This document shows, one piece after another, positions 1 to 8,894 of a stretch of 35,050 bases of DNA (the stretch's first letter is position 1; each line of letters opens with the position of its first letter). Under the pieces are notes generated by a model, which was not told where the DNA came from, ran no database searches, and saw nothing but the letters and a program-made list of their open reading frames with translations. A program made the translations under genes and the position numbers. This DNA comes from Frigoribacterium sp. VKM Ac-2836 (GTDB taxonomy: Bacteria; Actinomycetota; Actinomycetes; Actinomycetales; Microbacteriaceae): the NCBI RefSeq assembly GCF_013248995.1, contig NZ_JABRPK010000007.1, positions 1 through 35,050 on the forward strand. Direction: 5' to 3'.

Positions 1-54
1 GTCCAGGACGAGATGCTCGTCGGCGTCGCGAAGATCACCGCCGCCACGGAATAA
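1..54 (+). CDS. C-terminal end of an unidentified protein (5' partial)
   Basis: An open frame enters from the left edge and ends at TAA 52-54, giving VQDEMLVGVAKITAATE. Seventeen residues are too few to assign a family. Codon use (GTC, GAC, CTC, ATC, GCC) is typical of coding DNA in this genome, and a strong hairpin with a T-run follows at 129-188, which fits the end of a transcription unit. Confidence 0.6.
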   Translation, partial: VQDEMLVGVAKITAATE

Positions 55-100
55 CACCCGCCTGACCGGCCACCGCCGGCCTGGCCCCGCCTACGCGGCC

Positions 101-122
101 TGATCCGGTACCTACCGGATCA
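101..122. terminator. short perfect hairpin
   Basis: TGATCCGGTA at 101-110 is the exact reverse complement of 113-122, leaving a two-base centre. It lies 47 bases after the stop of the partial gene. It may be an accessory terminator or a protein-binding palindrome, since there is no T-run behind it. Confidence 0.45.
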
Positions 123-128
123 CCTTCG

Positions 129-188
129 AACCCCGTTTCGAGCCATGCACCCGTTTCCATCCGGGTTCATGGTTCGAGACGGGGTTTT
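129..188. terminator. long hairpin terminator between convergent genes
   Basis: AACCCCGTTTCGAGCCATG at 129-147 pairs with 168-186 at 17 of 19 positions. An inner stem follows (ACCCG 149-153 with CGGGT 162-166), and the outer arm runs into TTTT at 185-188. It lies between the partial plus-strand gene and the 3' end of the minus-strand NADH dehydrogenase, so it could stop transcription from both sides. Confidence 0.7.
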
Positions 189-280
189 CGGCATGCGCCG
201 GCGGGAGCACGCTGGTTCGGCGGCGCGGTCAGGCGGCGCGGTCCGCCAGACCCCGACGACCCGACCTGGCGGCTCGGCCG

Positions 281-1579
281 TTACTCGACCTTCTCGGTCT
301 GCCACTTCTCGGGTGCGCGGTCACCGTTCGGTCGGACCGGACGCACGTCGCCCACGATGGGGATCGCCCGCTTGCGCAGGGCCCAGAGGTAACGCACGAA
401 GAAGTGCGTCAGCGTCGAGAGTCGGTTGCCGTTGCCGAGCAGGCTCGTGATGTGGACGAACACCCAGAGAAGCCAGGCGAACGGGCCCGTCATCGTGAAG
501 CCGTTGGGCAGCTGGACCACGGCGGCGTTCGTGCCGACCGTGGCCATGGTGCCCTTGTCGTGGTACTTGAACTTCTCGAGCTTCTTGCCGCTGAGCAAGC
601 GGACGATCTGCTCGCCGATGTGCTCGCCGCCCTGGATCGCCGGCTGGGCGAGCTGAGCGAGGGCGTCGTCCGTGGCGGCGATGTCACCCGCGGCGAAGAT
701 GCAGTCCAGGCCCTTGACCGTGAGGTCGTCGTTGACCTGGATGCGTCCGCCGTCGGTCTGTGGCACGCCCCACGAGGCGACCTCGGCGTGGGCGGCGACC
801 CCGGTGGCCCAGACGACGAGCTCGGCGGGGATGAACTCGCCGTCGGCGGCGACCACGCCGTCGGGGCGTACTTCTTCGACACCCGTGCCGAGCCGCAGGT
901 CGACGCCGCGCTTGCGTAGGACCTTGGCGGCGTACTTGCGCAGGCGGGGGGAGAACGGTTTGAGCAGTTCGCCGCTGCGGTGGACGAGGGTGATCGTGAT
1001 GCTCGAGGCGTCGATCTCGGGGTAGGCGTCCTTCAACGCCTGGTCGCGCAACTCGGCCAGCGCGCCGGCCATCTCGACGCCCGTCGCACCGCCACCGACG
1101 ATGACGACCCGCACCTCGCCACTGCCCTGCGAGGCGGCGGCGTTCTCGAGCTGGGTGAAGAGCTCGTCGCGGATGCGCAGCGCCTGCGACCGCGAGTACA
1201 TCGAGTAGGCGTACTCGTAGGCACCCTTGGTGCCGAAGTAGCTGGTGTTCACGCCGTTGGCGAGGACGAGGGCGTCGTAGGCGATCTCTTCGCCGTCGCG
1301 CAGGGTGACGATCCGCTCGTCGGCCCGGATCGTGGTGAGCAGTCCGTGGCGGAAGTCGGCGTTGGACTGCTTGGACCGCAGGCTGCGCAAGAAGTAGGTG
1401 ACGTCGCCCGCGTTGAGGCCGCCGGTGGCCACCTGGTACATGAGCGGCTGGAACATGTTGTAGACGTGGCGGTCGATCAGAGTGATGCGGACGTCGGCGT
1501 CACGCAGGGACCTCATCGCCGCGATGCCGGCGAAGCCACCGCCGACGATGACGACGTGGGGGCGAGGGTCTGCGGTCAT
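281..1579 (-). CDS. ndh: type II NADH dehydrogenase (NADH:quinone oxidoreductase)
   Basis: 432 residues. This is a peripheral membrane flavoprotein that passes electrons from NADH to quinone without pumping protons. The FAD-binding Rossmann motif VVIVGGGFAG lies near residues 9-18, followed by QPLMYQVATGG near 44-54 as in NDH-2 enzymes. The NADH-binding motif VVIVGGGATG lies near 158-167, and FAAGDIA marks the second FAD contact. The C-terminal part is amphipathic to hydrophobic, fitting membrane attachment. The start at 1579 is chosen over an in-frame ATG at 1675 because AGGAG lies seven bases upstream and the Rossmann strand then begins near the N terminus. The gene is divergent from a MarR regulator with a palindrome between them, so NADH or redox-responsive control is possible (inference). 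Confidence 0.93.
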   Translation of the reverse strand: MTADPRPHVVIVGGGFAGIAAMRSLRDADVRITLIDRHVYNMFQPLMYQVATGGLNAGDVTYFLRSLRSKQSNADFRHGLLTTIRADERIVTLRDGEEIAYDALVLANGVNTSYFGTKGAYEYAYSMYSRSQALRIRDELFTQLENAAASQGSGEVRVVIVGGGATGVEMAGALAELRDQALKDAYPEIDASSITITLVHRSGELLKPFSPRLRKYAAKVLRKRGVDLRLGTGVEEVRPDGVVAADGEFIPAELVVWATGVAAHAEVASWGVPQTDGGRIQVNDDLTVKGLDCIFAAGDIAATDDALAQLAQPAIQGGEHIGEQIVRLLSGKKLEKFKYHDKGTMATVGTNAAVVQLPNGFTMTGPFAWLLWVFVHITSLLGNGNRLSTLTHFFVRYLWALRKRAIPIVGDVRPVRPNGDRAPEKWQTEKVE

Positions 1580-1760
1580 AGGGGTGCTCCTGCGGTGTCG
1601 ATCGTGTCGTCGGATCGTCGTCGACCCCGGGTGGCCGGACCCGAGCGGCGAGTCCGCGGCGAGTTTACTCGCCATGAAGGGAGGTGCGTACCTGCACGAT
1701 CGGCCCTCTCGGCCCCGCCTGGGGGTCTTGTCCGGGCCGCCGGCCGGATGTTACGTTCAT

Positions 1761-1787
1761 CGAATTACTCGCTTATCGAGTTGTTCG
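1761..1787. promoter_or_regulatory. 27-bp palindromic operator candidate in the ndh/marR intergenic region
   Basis: Nested inverted repeats share one centre at 1774. ACTCG (1767-1771) is mirrored by CGAGT (1777-1781), and CGAA (1761-1764) is mirrored by TTCG (1784-1787). Size and symmetry suit a MarR dimer. Its position between the divergent genes would allow it to control both. Confidence 0.65.
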
Positions 1788-1858
1788 CCATCAAAGCGAC
1801 ACGTGTCGCCGACGACTCCCGAGCTCGATCGCGATCGCCCGACCACCCCGGAGTTCCC

Positions 1859-2347
1859 ATGACCCGCCCACCCCAGGCGTCCTCGCCCGCAGAGCCCACG
1901 ATCGACCACCCCGCCGAGCCTCGGGCGGACGACGTCTCCACCGTCCTGATCGCGCTGCAGCACCTGCAGTCGCGGATGGCGTTCGTCAACGACCGGTTGG
2001 CCAAGCGCATCGGTGTCGGGGCGACCGACTTCCTCGCCCTCGTCCACCTCTCGGTGCAGGGAGACACCCCGCCGAAGAAGGTCGGCGAGGCCCTGGGGCT
2101 CTCGTCCGGGGCCATGACGGCCCTCGCCGACCGCCTCGAGGCCGCCGGCCTCGTGTCGCGGCAGCAGCACCCGAGCGATCGCCGTAGCTTCGTCCTGGCG
2201 CTGACCGCCGAGGGGGCGAGCGGGGTCGAGGGCGCCGGCGCCACCTACGCGCGAGCCGTGCAGGAGGCGCTGCCGGCGTCCCGCAGGCCCGTCGCCGAGG
2301 CGGTCTTCCGCGACCTGGGCACCGCCCTCGGGGTCCTGGCCCCGTGA
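1859..2347 (+). CDS. MarR-family transcriptional regulator
   Basis: 162 residues. The winged-helix core runs from about residue 45 to 120: PKKVGEALGLSSGAMTALADRLEAAGLV is the helix-turn-helix with recognition helix, and RQQHPSDRRSFVLALTAEG is the wing with its conserved DRR. The flanking helices form the dimer interface in this family. The start ATG at 1859 has CGGAG five bases upstream. A much longer open frame extends upstream from 980, but it runs antisense to ndh and is not credible. The gene probably represses itself and possibly ndh through the palindrome at 1761-1787 (inference). The ligand is unknown. Confidence 0.88.
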   Translation: MTRPPQASSPAEPTIDHPAEPRADDVSTVLIALQHLQSRMAFVNDRLAKRIGVGATDFLALVHLSVQGDTPPKKVGEALGLSSGAMTALADRLEAAGLVSRQQHPSDRRSFVLALTAEGASGVEGAGATYARAVQEALPASRRPVAEAVFRDLGTALGVLAP

Positions 2348-2432
2348 CGACGTCCGCCACCGCGCCTCCTCATCGAAGGGGCGCGCCGAGCACTGCGCGT
2401 CAGGCCCTCGGCCCTGCCCTGCGGGGAACCGC

Positions 2433-2438
2433 TAGGGT
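2433..2438 (+). promoter_or_regulatory. -10 box TAGGGT of a leaderless gene
   Basis: TAGGGT ends six bases before the GTG at 2445. There is no ribosome-binding site, which is the standard arrangement for a leaderless actinobacterial transcript. Confidence 0.55.
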
Positions 2439-2444
2439 CGCCTC

Positions 2445-2714
2445 GTGAGACTCTCGGTGACCTGGACGACGGGCAACGCGCAGCACGGCATGCAGGTGCA
2501 CGACGACCGTCTCGTCTACGTCCTCCGCGACACCGCCGGGCGCCCCACGACCCGCGAGATCCCCGTCGACTCGCTCGCCGCCGTCGACTACTCGACCGTC
2601 GGCGACCGGCCCGTCATCACGCTGAACGAGCACGACGGCACCACGACCTCGTTCCCGTGCCCCCGCAAGATCGCCCGGGTGCTCTACCCGGCGATCAAGT
2701 GGCTGACCGTCTGA
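2445..2714 (+). CDS. small hypothetical protein
   Basis: 89 residues from a GTG start. No family is recognised. The sequence alternates short beta-type segments (MRLSVTWTTG, RLVYVLRD, REIPVDSLAAVDY, RPVITLNEH) and ends with KIARVLYPAIKWLTV, suggesting a small soluble beta-rich fold with a C-terminal helix, without membrane segments. The leaderless -10 box and a hairpin six bases after the stop support a real single-gene unit. Confidence 0.7.
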   Translation: MRLSVTWTTGNAQHGMQVHDDRLVYVLRDTAGRPTTREIPVDSLAAVDYSTVGDRPVITLNEHDGTTTSFPCPRKIARVLYPAIKWLTV

Positions 2715-2720
2715 GGTCCG

Positions 2721-2734
2721 GCGCCCCCGGGCGC
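2721..2734. terminator. GC-rich hairpin after the small gene
   Basis: GCGCCC at 2721-2726 pairs with GGGCGC at 2729-2734, starting six bases after the stop codon. There is no T-run, as is usual in high-GC genomes. Confidence 0.5.
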
Positions 2735-2805
2735 TGACCGGGGCGACTCACCGACCCGCCTCGAAGTGCACGCGGATCTGGTCGTCGCTCAGGCGCGTCA
2801 GGCGG

Positions 2806-3069
2806 TCACGAGGTGCGCTCGAGGTCGCCGACCTGGCCTCGCCGACGGGTCGCGGTCTCGCGTCGTCGTGCCTTCACGGCACCACGGAAGCCCACCTCGG
2901 CCAGCACGGCGCCCGCGATCATCAAGGCGAATCCGGCCAGACCGGCGGGCAACCCCAACATGGTCGGGGCGTTCCAGTCGAACGTGAACGCGAGCACGCC
3001 GAGGCCGATCGCCACCAGGGCGAATCCGGCTATCGACAGGCAGACCCTTCGGGCCCTCGGAGCACTCAT
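2806..3069 (-). CDS. small two-helix membrane protein
   Basis: 87 residues. A basic N terminus (MSAPRARR) is followed by one hydrophobic helix (about residues 10-29) and, after a short loop with DWNAP, a second helix (about 34-62). The C terminus is strongly basic (KARRRETATRRRGQ), which by the positive-inside rule puts both ends in the cytoplasm. No family is recognised. The gene is divergent from the TetR gene, and their shared intergenic region contains a palindrome, so co-regulation is possible. Confidence 0.7.
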   Translation of the reverse strand: MSAPRARRVCLSIAGFALVAIGLGVLAFTFDWNAPTMLGLPAGLAGFALMIAGAVLAEVGFRGAVKARRRETATRRRGQVGDLERTS

Positions 3070-3185
3070 CCCGACAGCGTAAACAACACCTGCCGCCTGC
3101 TGACGGCGTTCTCAGCAGAAACGGACCGGACTGCCGCGAAGCCTTCAGGCAGGTCGGTGTCGGGGGACGTTCCTTCGACGCAACG

Positions 3186-3210
3186 TTGCACTATTGCCAC
3201 GAGAGTGCAA
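3186..3210. promoter_or_regulatory. 25-bp TetR-type operator candidate
   Basis: TTGCACT (3186-3192) and AGTGCAA (3204-3210) are perfect inverted arms around position 3198, with further partial symmetry inside the spacer. The site lies 71 bases before the TetR start. The TTGCAC arm could itself be a -35 element, which would fit autorepression. Confidence 0.65.
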
Positions 3211-3281
3211 TCATCGAGACCGGGCATCCGCCCCCGGCGACGTCGCCGATCACCCGAGCGACGACCCCGAGGAGGCGCACC

Positions 3282-5772
<2,491 letters not shown>

Positions 5773-5782
5773 CGGCTCCCGG

Positions 5783-5935
5783 TCAGACGGCGGCGGGACC
5801 CGGGGCGGGCAGGGTCGCCGCCGCGGTCGAGGTGCGGGCGGAGGCGGACGCGAGTCGCGCCTCCTGGGCGGCGTCCCAGACGACGCCGTCCACGTCGTCC
5901 TCGCGCAGGCGGCTGGGGGTGCTGTGGGTGCTCAT
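5783..5935 (-). CDS. small hypothetical protein
   Basis: 50 residues: an acidic N-terminal part (REDDVDGVVWDAAQEARLA) and a Ser/Ala/Pro-rich tail without a membrane segment. The start at 5935 has GAGGAG eight bases upstream, a far better site than the alternative ATG at 6058. Single Trp and no Cys. No family is recognised, and there are no modification genes nearby that would make it a peptide precursor. Confidence 0.5.
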   Translation of the reverse strand: MSTHSTPSRLREDDVDGVVWDAAQEARLASASARTSTAAATLPAPGPAAV

Positions 5936-6080
5936 GGATGTCTCCTCGGGCGGGCCCGTCGGGTCGGGCGCGTCAGACGATGGTGCGGCACGGTGGGGTC
6001 GTGCCGCGGCCCCCAGTTCGTGGGCTGTCGATCGATCACCGTAGCCGACCTCCGCCACCGCGTGCGACCCGCCGTGCTCC

Positions 6081-6086
6081 TAGGAT
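6081..6086 (+). promoter_or_regulatory. -10 box TAGGAT before a mini-ORF
   Basis: TAGGAT ends seven bases before the ATG at 6094, which opens an eight-codon frame. This suggests a leaderless transcript. Confidence 0.45.
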
Positions 6087-6093
6087 CGACGGC

Positions 6094-6120
6094 ATGGGTG
6101 CGCGAGGTCGAGTCCGATGA
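6094..6120 (+). CDS. leader mini-ORF MGARGRVR coupled to the acetyltransferase
   Basis: ATG 6094 to TGA 6118-6120 encodes MGARGRVR and overlaps the acetyltransferase start as ATGA at 6117-6120. With a -10 box seven bases before it, ribosomes could load on this leaderless mini-ORF and restart on the next gene. It may equally be incidental. Confidence 0.3.
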   Translation: MGARGRVR

Positions 6121-6683
6121 TCCACGAGGTCCGACTGGCCGGGCACGGTGTGCGACTCGACCCCCTCGAGGTCGCCGACGCGGCCGCCCTCTGGCCGCTG
6201 ACCGACGACGCGCTGTGGGCGGGCATGGTGACCCGACGACCGGCGGACGTCACGGCCTACGCCGAGCACGCGGAGGCGCAACGCGCGAACCCGACGACCC
6301 TCGCCTTCACCGTGCGTGGTGACGACGGCGAGGTGCGCGGCACCACGACGCTGTACGACCTCGTGCCGACCCAGGGACGGGTCGAGCTCGGCAGCACCTG
6401 GTACGGGCGCGCGTTCTGGGGAGGACGGACGAACCCCGCCACGAAGCTGCTGCTGCTCGGTCACGCCTTCGACACCCTCGGGCTGAACCGAGTCGCCCTG
6501 CGATGCGACGCCCGCAACCTCCGCAGCGCGGCCGCGATCCGCCGGTTGGGCGCGGTGCCCGAGGGCGTGCTGCGGTCACACCGCATCGCCGCCGACGGCA
6601 CCGTGGGCGACACGGCCTACTTCTCGATCCTCCGCGCCGAGTGGCCCCGCGTGCGGGACGGTCTGGAGGCGCGGCTCGCCTGA
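6117..6683 (+). CDS. GNAT-family N-acetyltransferase (RimJ/RimL type)
   Basis: 188 residues. GNATs move an acetyl group from acetyl-CoA to an amine; this subfamily includes acetyltransferases for protein N-termini and small molecules. VRLDPLEVADAAALWPL is the N-terminal strand-helix. ELGSTWYGRAFWGGRTNPATKLLLLGHAFDTLGLNRVALRCDARNLRSAAAIRRLGA spans the acetyl-CoA-binding core with the characteristic WYGRxxWGxxxNxxxK and the N-R-S-A-A helix. The acceptor cannot be deduced. The ATG overlaps the stop of the preceding mini-ORF. Confidence 0.88.
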   Translation: MIHEVRLAGHGVRLDPLEVADAAALWPLTDDALWAGMVTRRPADVTAYAEHAEAQRANPTTLAFTVRGDDGEVRGTTTLYDLVPTQGRVELGSTWYGRAFWGGRTNPATKLLLLGHAFDTLGLNRVALRCDARNLRSAAAIRRLGAVPEGVLRSHRIAADGTVGDTAYFSILRAEWPRVRDGLEARLA

Positions 6684-6783
6684 GCGGGCAGGTCGCGAGA
6701 CCGTCGAGTCGCCGCCCCCTCGTCCGGCGGTCATCGGGTACGAACGTTGCACGATCGAGACGGCCCGCGCCTCCTCGGCTCGG

Positions 6784-6789
6784 TAGCGT
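6784..6789 (+). promoter_or_regulatory. -10 box TAGCGT of a leaderless gene
   Basis: TAGCGT ends six bases before the ATG at 6796, the same geometry as other leaderless genes in the window. Confidence 0.5.
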
Positions 6790-6795
6790 CGACGA

Positions 6796-7920
6796 ATGGG
6801 GACGACGACGACGACGACGACGAATCGGGTCGGGGCGGCGTTCGCCTCGGCGCTCGCGGTGATCATGCTGGTGGGGGCGTGCACGACGGGCGGGACGAGC
6901 GGTGGCGGCTCGGACGCGTCGACTCCGACGCCGCCGGTGACCTCGGGGCCCGCGACGACACCGCCTCCGGCTGCCGAGTCTCCGGTCACCGAGCTCGGCG
7001 TCGACTGTGCAGGCCTCCTGGCACCCGCCACCGCCACCGCCTTCGACGCGTCGTGGGCTCCGCGCGACCACTACGACCGCGACGGCATCACCCCGTCGGA
7101 TTACGCGATCGCCCAAGAGGGCGGACTCTCGTGCACCTGGAACGACGGCGCGTCGTCGGACGGTAAGAACAACCCGACCGAGGGCAGCGCCTACAGCGGC
7201 CTCCTCGTGCAGGCGCTGCCGCACGCCACGGGCGAGTGGCCGCAGTTCGTCGAGATCTACGGCGACGACCCCGACGGTCGATGCTTCGGCGACACGACTT
7301 TCCGGGGCTGCACCTTCGACCAGCTGATCGACGACACCTGGGTGTCCATCAGCGCGACGAACTTCGAGCCGTCCGTCGAGGCCACACCCGAGCAACGCTT
7401 CGCCACGATCGTGGCGGAAGTGACCGAGGTCGTCTCGTCCGCCGACGTGGCCGACGCCCCCTGGCCGCTCGGCGGCCCCGCGCGGCCCTGGTCGTGCGTC
7501 GCCGGCGCCGCGCTGGAACGCGAAGCCCTCGGCGGGGGCGACGAGCTCTTCGTCCTGACCCCCGGCGGCGGCTGGTCGGTCTACGCCGCGGCCTGGAGTC
7601 GGGCGGTCGCCACGTCGTGCTCGATCCTCGCCGGCACGACGCCCTACAGCGACGAGAGCGTCCTGACCGGTGGGGCCTGGGCCCTCGATCAGCGCATCGA
7701 CTTCGGTCTCGTCGACCCCGAGACCGCGGTGACCGTCGCCGGGCTCGCCGACGGCGATCGGGCCTACCGGTCGTGTTCGGCGGTCAGATGCGTCACCGAC
7801 CTCGTGCTGGGTGACGACTGGGTGCGGCTGGCGGTGGATCGAGCGACGGTACCCGACACGGAGGCGGCCAGCGACCGGCTCGTGGAGGGCTACGTCGCCC
7901 GCGCGGAGGCATCGGCCTGA
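6796..7920 (+). CDS. predicted lipoprotein of unknown function
   Basis: 374 residues. A Thr run (MGTTTTTTTNR) precedes a hydrophobic signal segment ending in the lipobox LVGAC (Cys near residue 29), then a Gly/Ser/Thr/Pro-rich linker to about residue 65. The mature domain contains at least eight cysteines (for example VDCAGLL, LSCTWND, GRCFGD, FRGCTFD, WSCVAG, TSCSIL, RSCSAVRC), suggesting several disulfides and an exported fold, possibly with two similar halves. No family is recognised. The GACGACGACGAC run just after the start encodes the Thr stretch. Confidence 0.8.
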   Translation: MGTTTTTTTNRVGAAFASALAVIMLVGACTTGGTSGGGSDASTPTPPVTSGPATTPPPAAESPVTELGVDCAGLLAPATATAFDASWAPRDHYDRDGITPSDYAIAQEGGLSCTWNDGASSDGKNNPTEGSAYSGLLVQALPHATGEWPQFVEIYGDDPDGRCFGDTTFRGCTFDQLIDDTWVSISATNFEPSVEATPEQRFATIVAEVTEVVSSADVADAPWPLGGPARPWSCVAGAALEREALGGGDELFVLTPGGGWSVYAAAWSRAVATSCSILAGTTPYSDESVLTGGAWALDQRIDFGLVDPETAVTVAGLADGDRAYRSCSAVRCVTDLVLGDDWVRLAVDRATVPDTEAASDRLVEGYVARAEASA

Positions 7921-7930
7921 CTCGCGCGCA

Positions 7931-7947
7931 TCTCGGCCACGCCGAGA
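7931..7947. terminator. hairpin after the lipoprotein gene
   Basis: TCTCGGC (7931-7937) and GCCGAGA (7941-7947) are perfect arms with a three-base loop, ten bases after the stop codon. The pentamer CGCCA repeats four times immediately afterwards at 7948-7967. Confidence 0.55.
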
Positions 7948-7967
7948 CGCCACGCCACGCCACGCCA
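7948..7967. repeat. tandem CGCCA x4
   Basis: Four exact copies of a 5-bp unit between two genes. A slippage-prone microsatellite with no evident role. Confidence 0.6.
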
Positions 7968-8069
7968 TGCAGCCGATGACACAGCCGCGCGCGAGAAGGT
8001 CTCGGCGAGTTTGCCTGAGGTCTCGAGCCTCCGCCGCCGTTCCTCGGTGGCTCCGGCGCCGCCGCCCGG

Positions 8070-8075
8070 TACCGT
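8070..8075 (+). promoter_or_regulatory. -10 box TACCGT of a leaderless gene
   Basis: TACCGT ends six bases before the ATG at 8082. Confidence 0.5.
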
Positions 8076-8081
8076 GACGGC

Positions 8082-8684
8082 ATGCCCGACGAGACCTGGG
8101 TCGTCTTCGACGACGAGCCGAAGCAGCGGGTGCTGGTGCGGGCGATGCGGGTGTTCCTGCCCGCGATCGTCATCCTCGGCACGGCAGGTGCGTTCTTCTC
8201 GCGAGGGGGCGAGTCGCTCGTCGACCTGTTCGGCCCGATCGCCGTCCCGATCTCGTTCGTGTTCTGGGCGACCGCTGCCGCCATCGGGTGGAACGTCGTG
8301 CTGTGGCTCAACGAGCCCTTCGCGATCGACCTCGCCGGTCGACGACTCCGCATCCGTCACCGACTGGTGCCGTTCGACCAGATCGAGCGGGCCGAGCTCG
8401 TGGGGCTGAGCGACGGCGACCGGGCCGGCCTGCTGCTGAAGATCGGGCGGCGTCGCGGGCCGACGGCGTCGGTGCTGCTCCGGGAGCGGTCGACGCCCGT
8501 GCTCGACGACACCCGACGCGACCTGCTGATCGAGGTGATCCGCGCCTCCTCGATCGCTCGTCCGGTCAGCCCGCACGACCCCGGCGGCAGGTTCGGGCGA
8601 TTCAATTTCCCCGGGACGCTCGACAAGGCCGGGGCCGAGCAGGTCGTCCGTGACCCGCCGGCGCCGGGCGAACCCGCGCCCTGA
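8082..8684 (+). CDS. membrane protein of unknown function with PH-like tail
   Basis: 200 residues. Two hydrophobic helices lie at about residues 22-42 and 46-70. FAIDLAGRRLRIRHRLVPFDQIERAELVGL then reads like the start of a bacterial PH-type beta domain, in which a hydrophobic pair of helices is followed by a cytoplasmic beta sandwich. The C-terminal 35 residues are Pro/Gly-rich. The PH assignment is inference from layout, not a recognised match. Confidence 0.7.
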   Translation: MPDETWVVFDDEPKQRVLVRAMRVFLPAIVILGTAGAFFSRGGESLVDLFGPIAVPISFVFWATAAAIGWNVVLWLNEPFAIDLAGRRLRIRHRLVPFDQIERAELVGLSDGDRAGLLLKIGRRRGPTASVLLRERSTPVLDDTRRDLLIEVIRASSIARPVSPHDPGGRFGRFNFPGTLDKAGAEQVVRDPPAPGEPAP

Positions 8685-8700
8685 CGTCGGCCGGCACGGT

Positions 8701-8770
8701 CGGACATCGAGATGTCACGACGTGCCGCTCAGCTCTGGACGTGAGCGGCGAGTCGTGACATCTCGATCCG
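8701..8770. repeat. large near-perfect extragenic palindrome
   Basis: ATCGAGATGTCACGAC (8706-8721) is the exact reverse complement of 8752-8767. Inside it GCCGCTCA (8724-8731) pairs with TGAGCGGC (8742-8749), leaving a ten-base loop at 8732-8741. CGG/CCG extend the stem outside, across a two-base bulge. It begins 16 bases after a stop codon. It could be a bidirectional terminator, but the length and perfection also fit a REP/MITE-like dispersed element. No T-run is present. Confidence 0.75.
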
Positions 8771-8894
8771 AGCCGGCGGCCGCACCTTTCCCTTGCCCCC
8801 CGTTCGCGTACTGGACAGGAGGGTCTTGTTTCGACGTCGAGGCGGGCGTACGGTCCGAACGGGTGGCAACGACGCCACCGGAGACGAGAAGATC

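Noticed and set aside
5783-5935. The 50-residue protein as a modified-peptide precursor
   Set aside because: No Cys or Ser/Thr-rich core after a clear leader, and no maturation, protease or export genes next to it.
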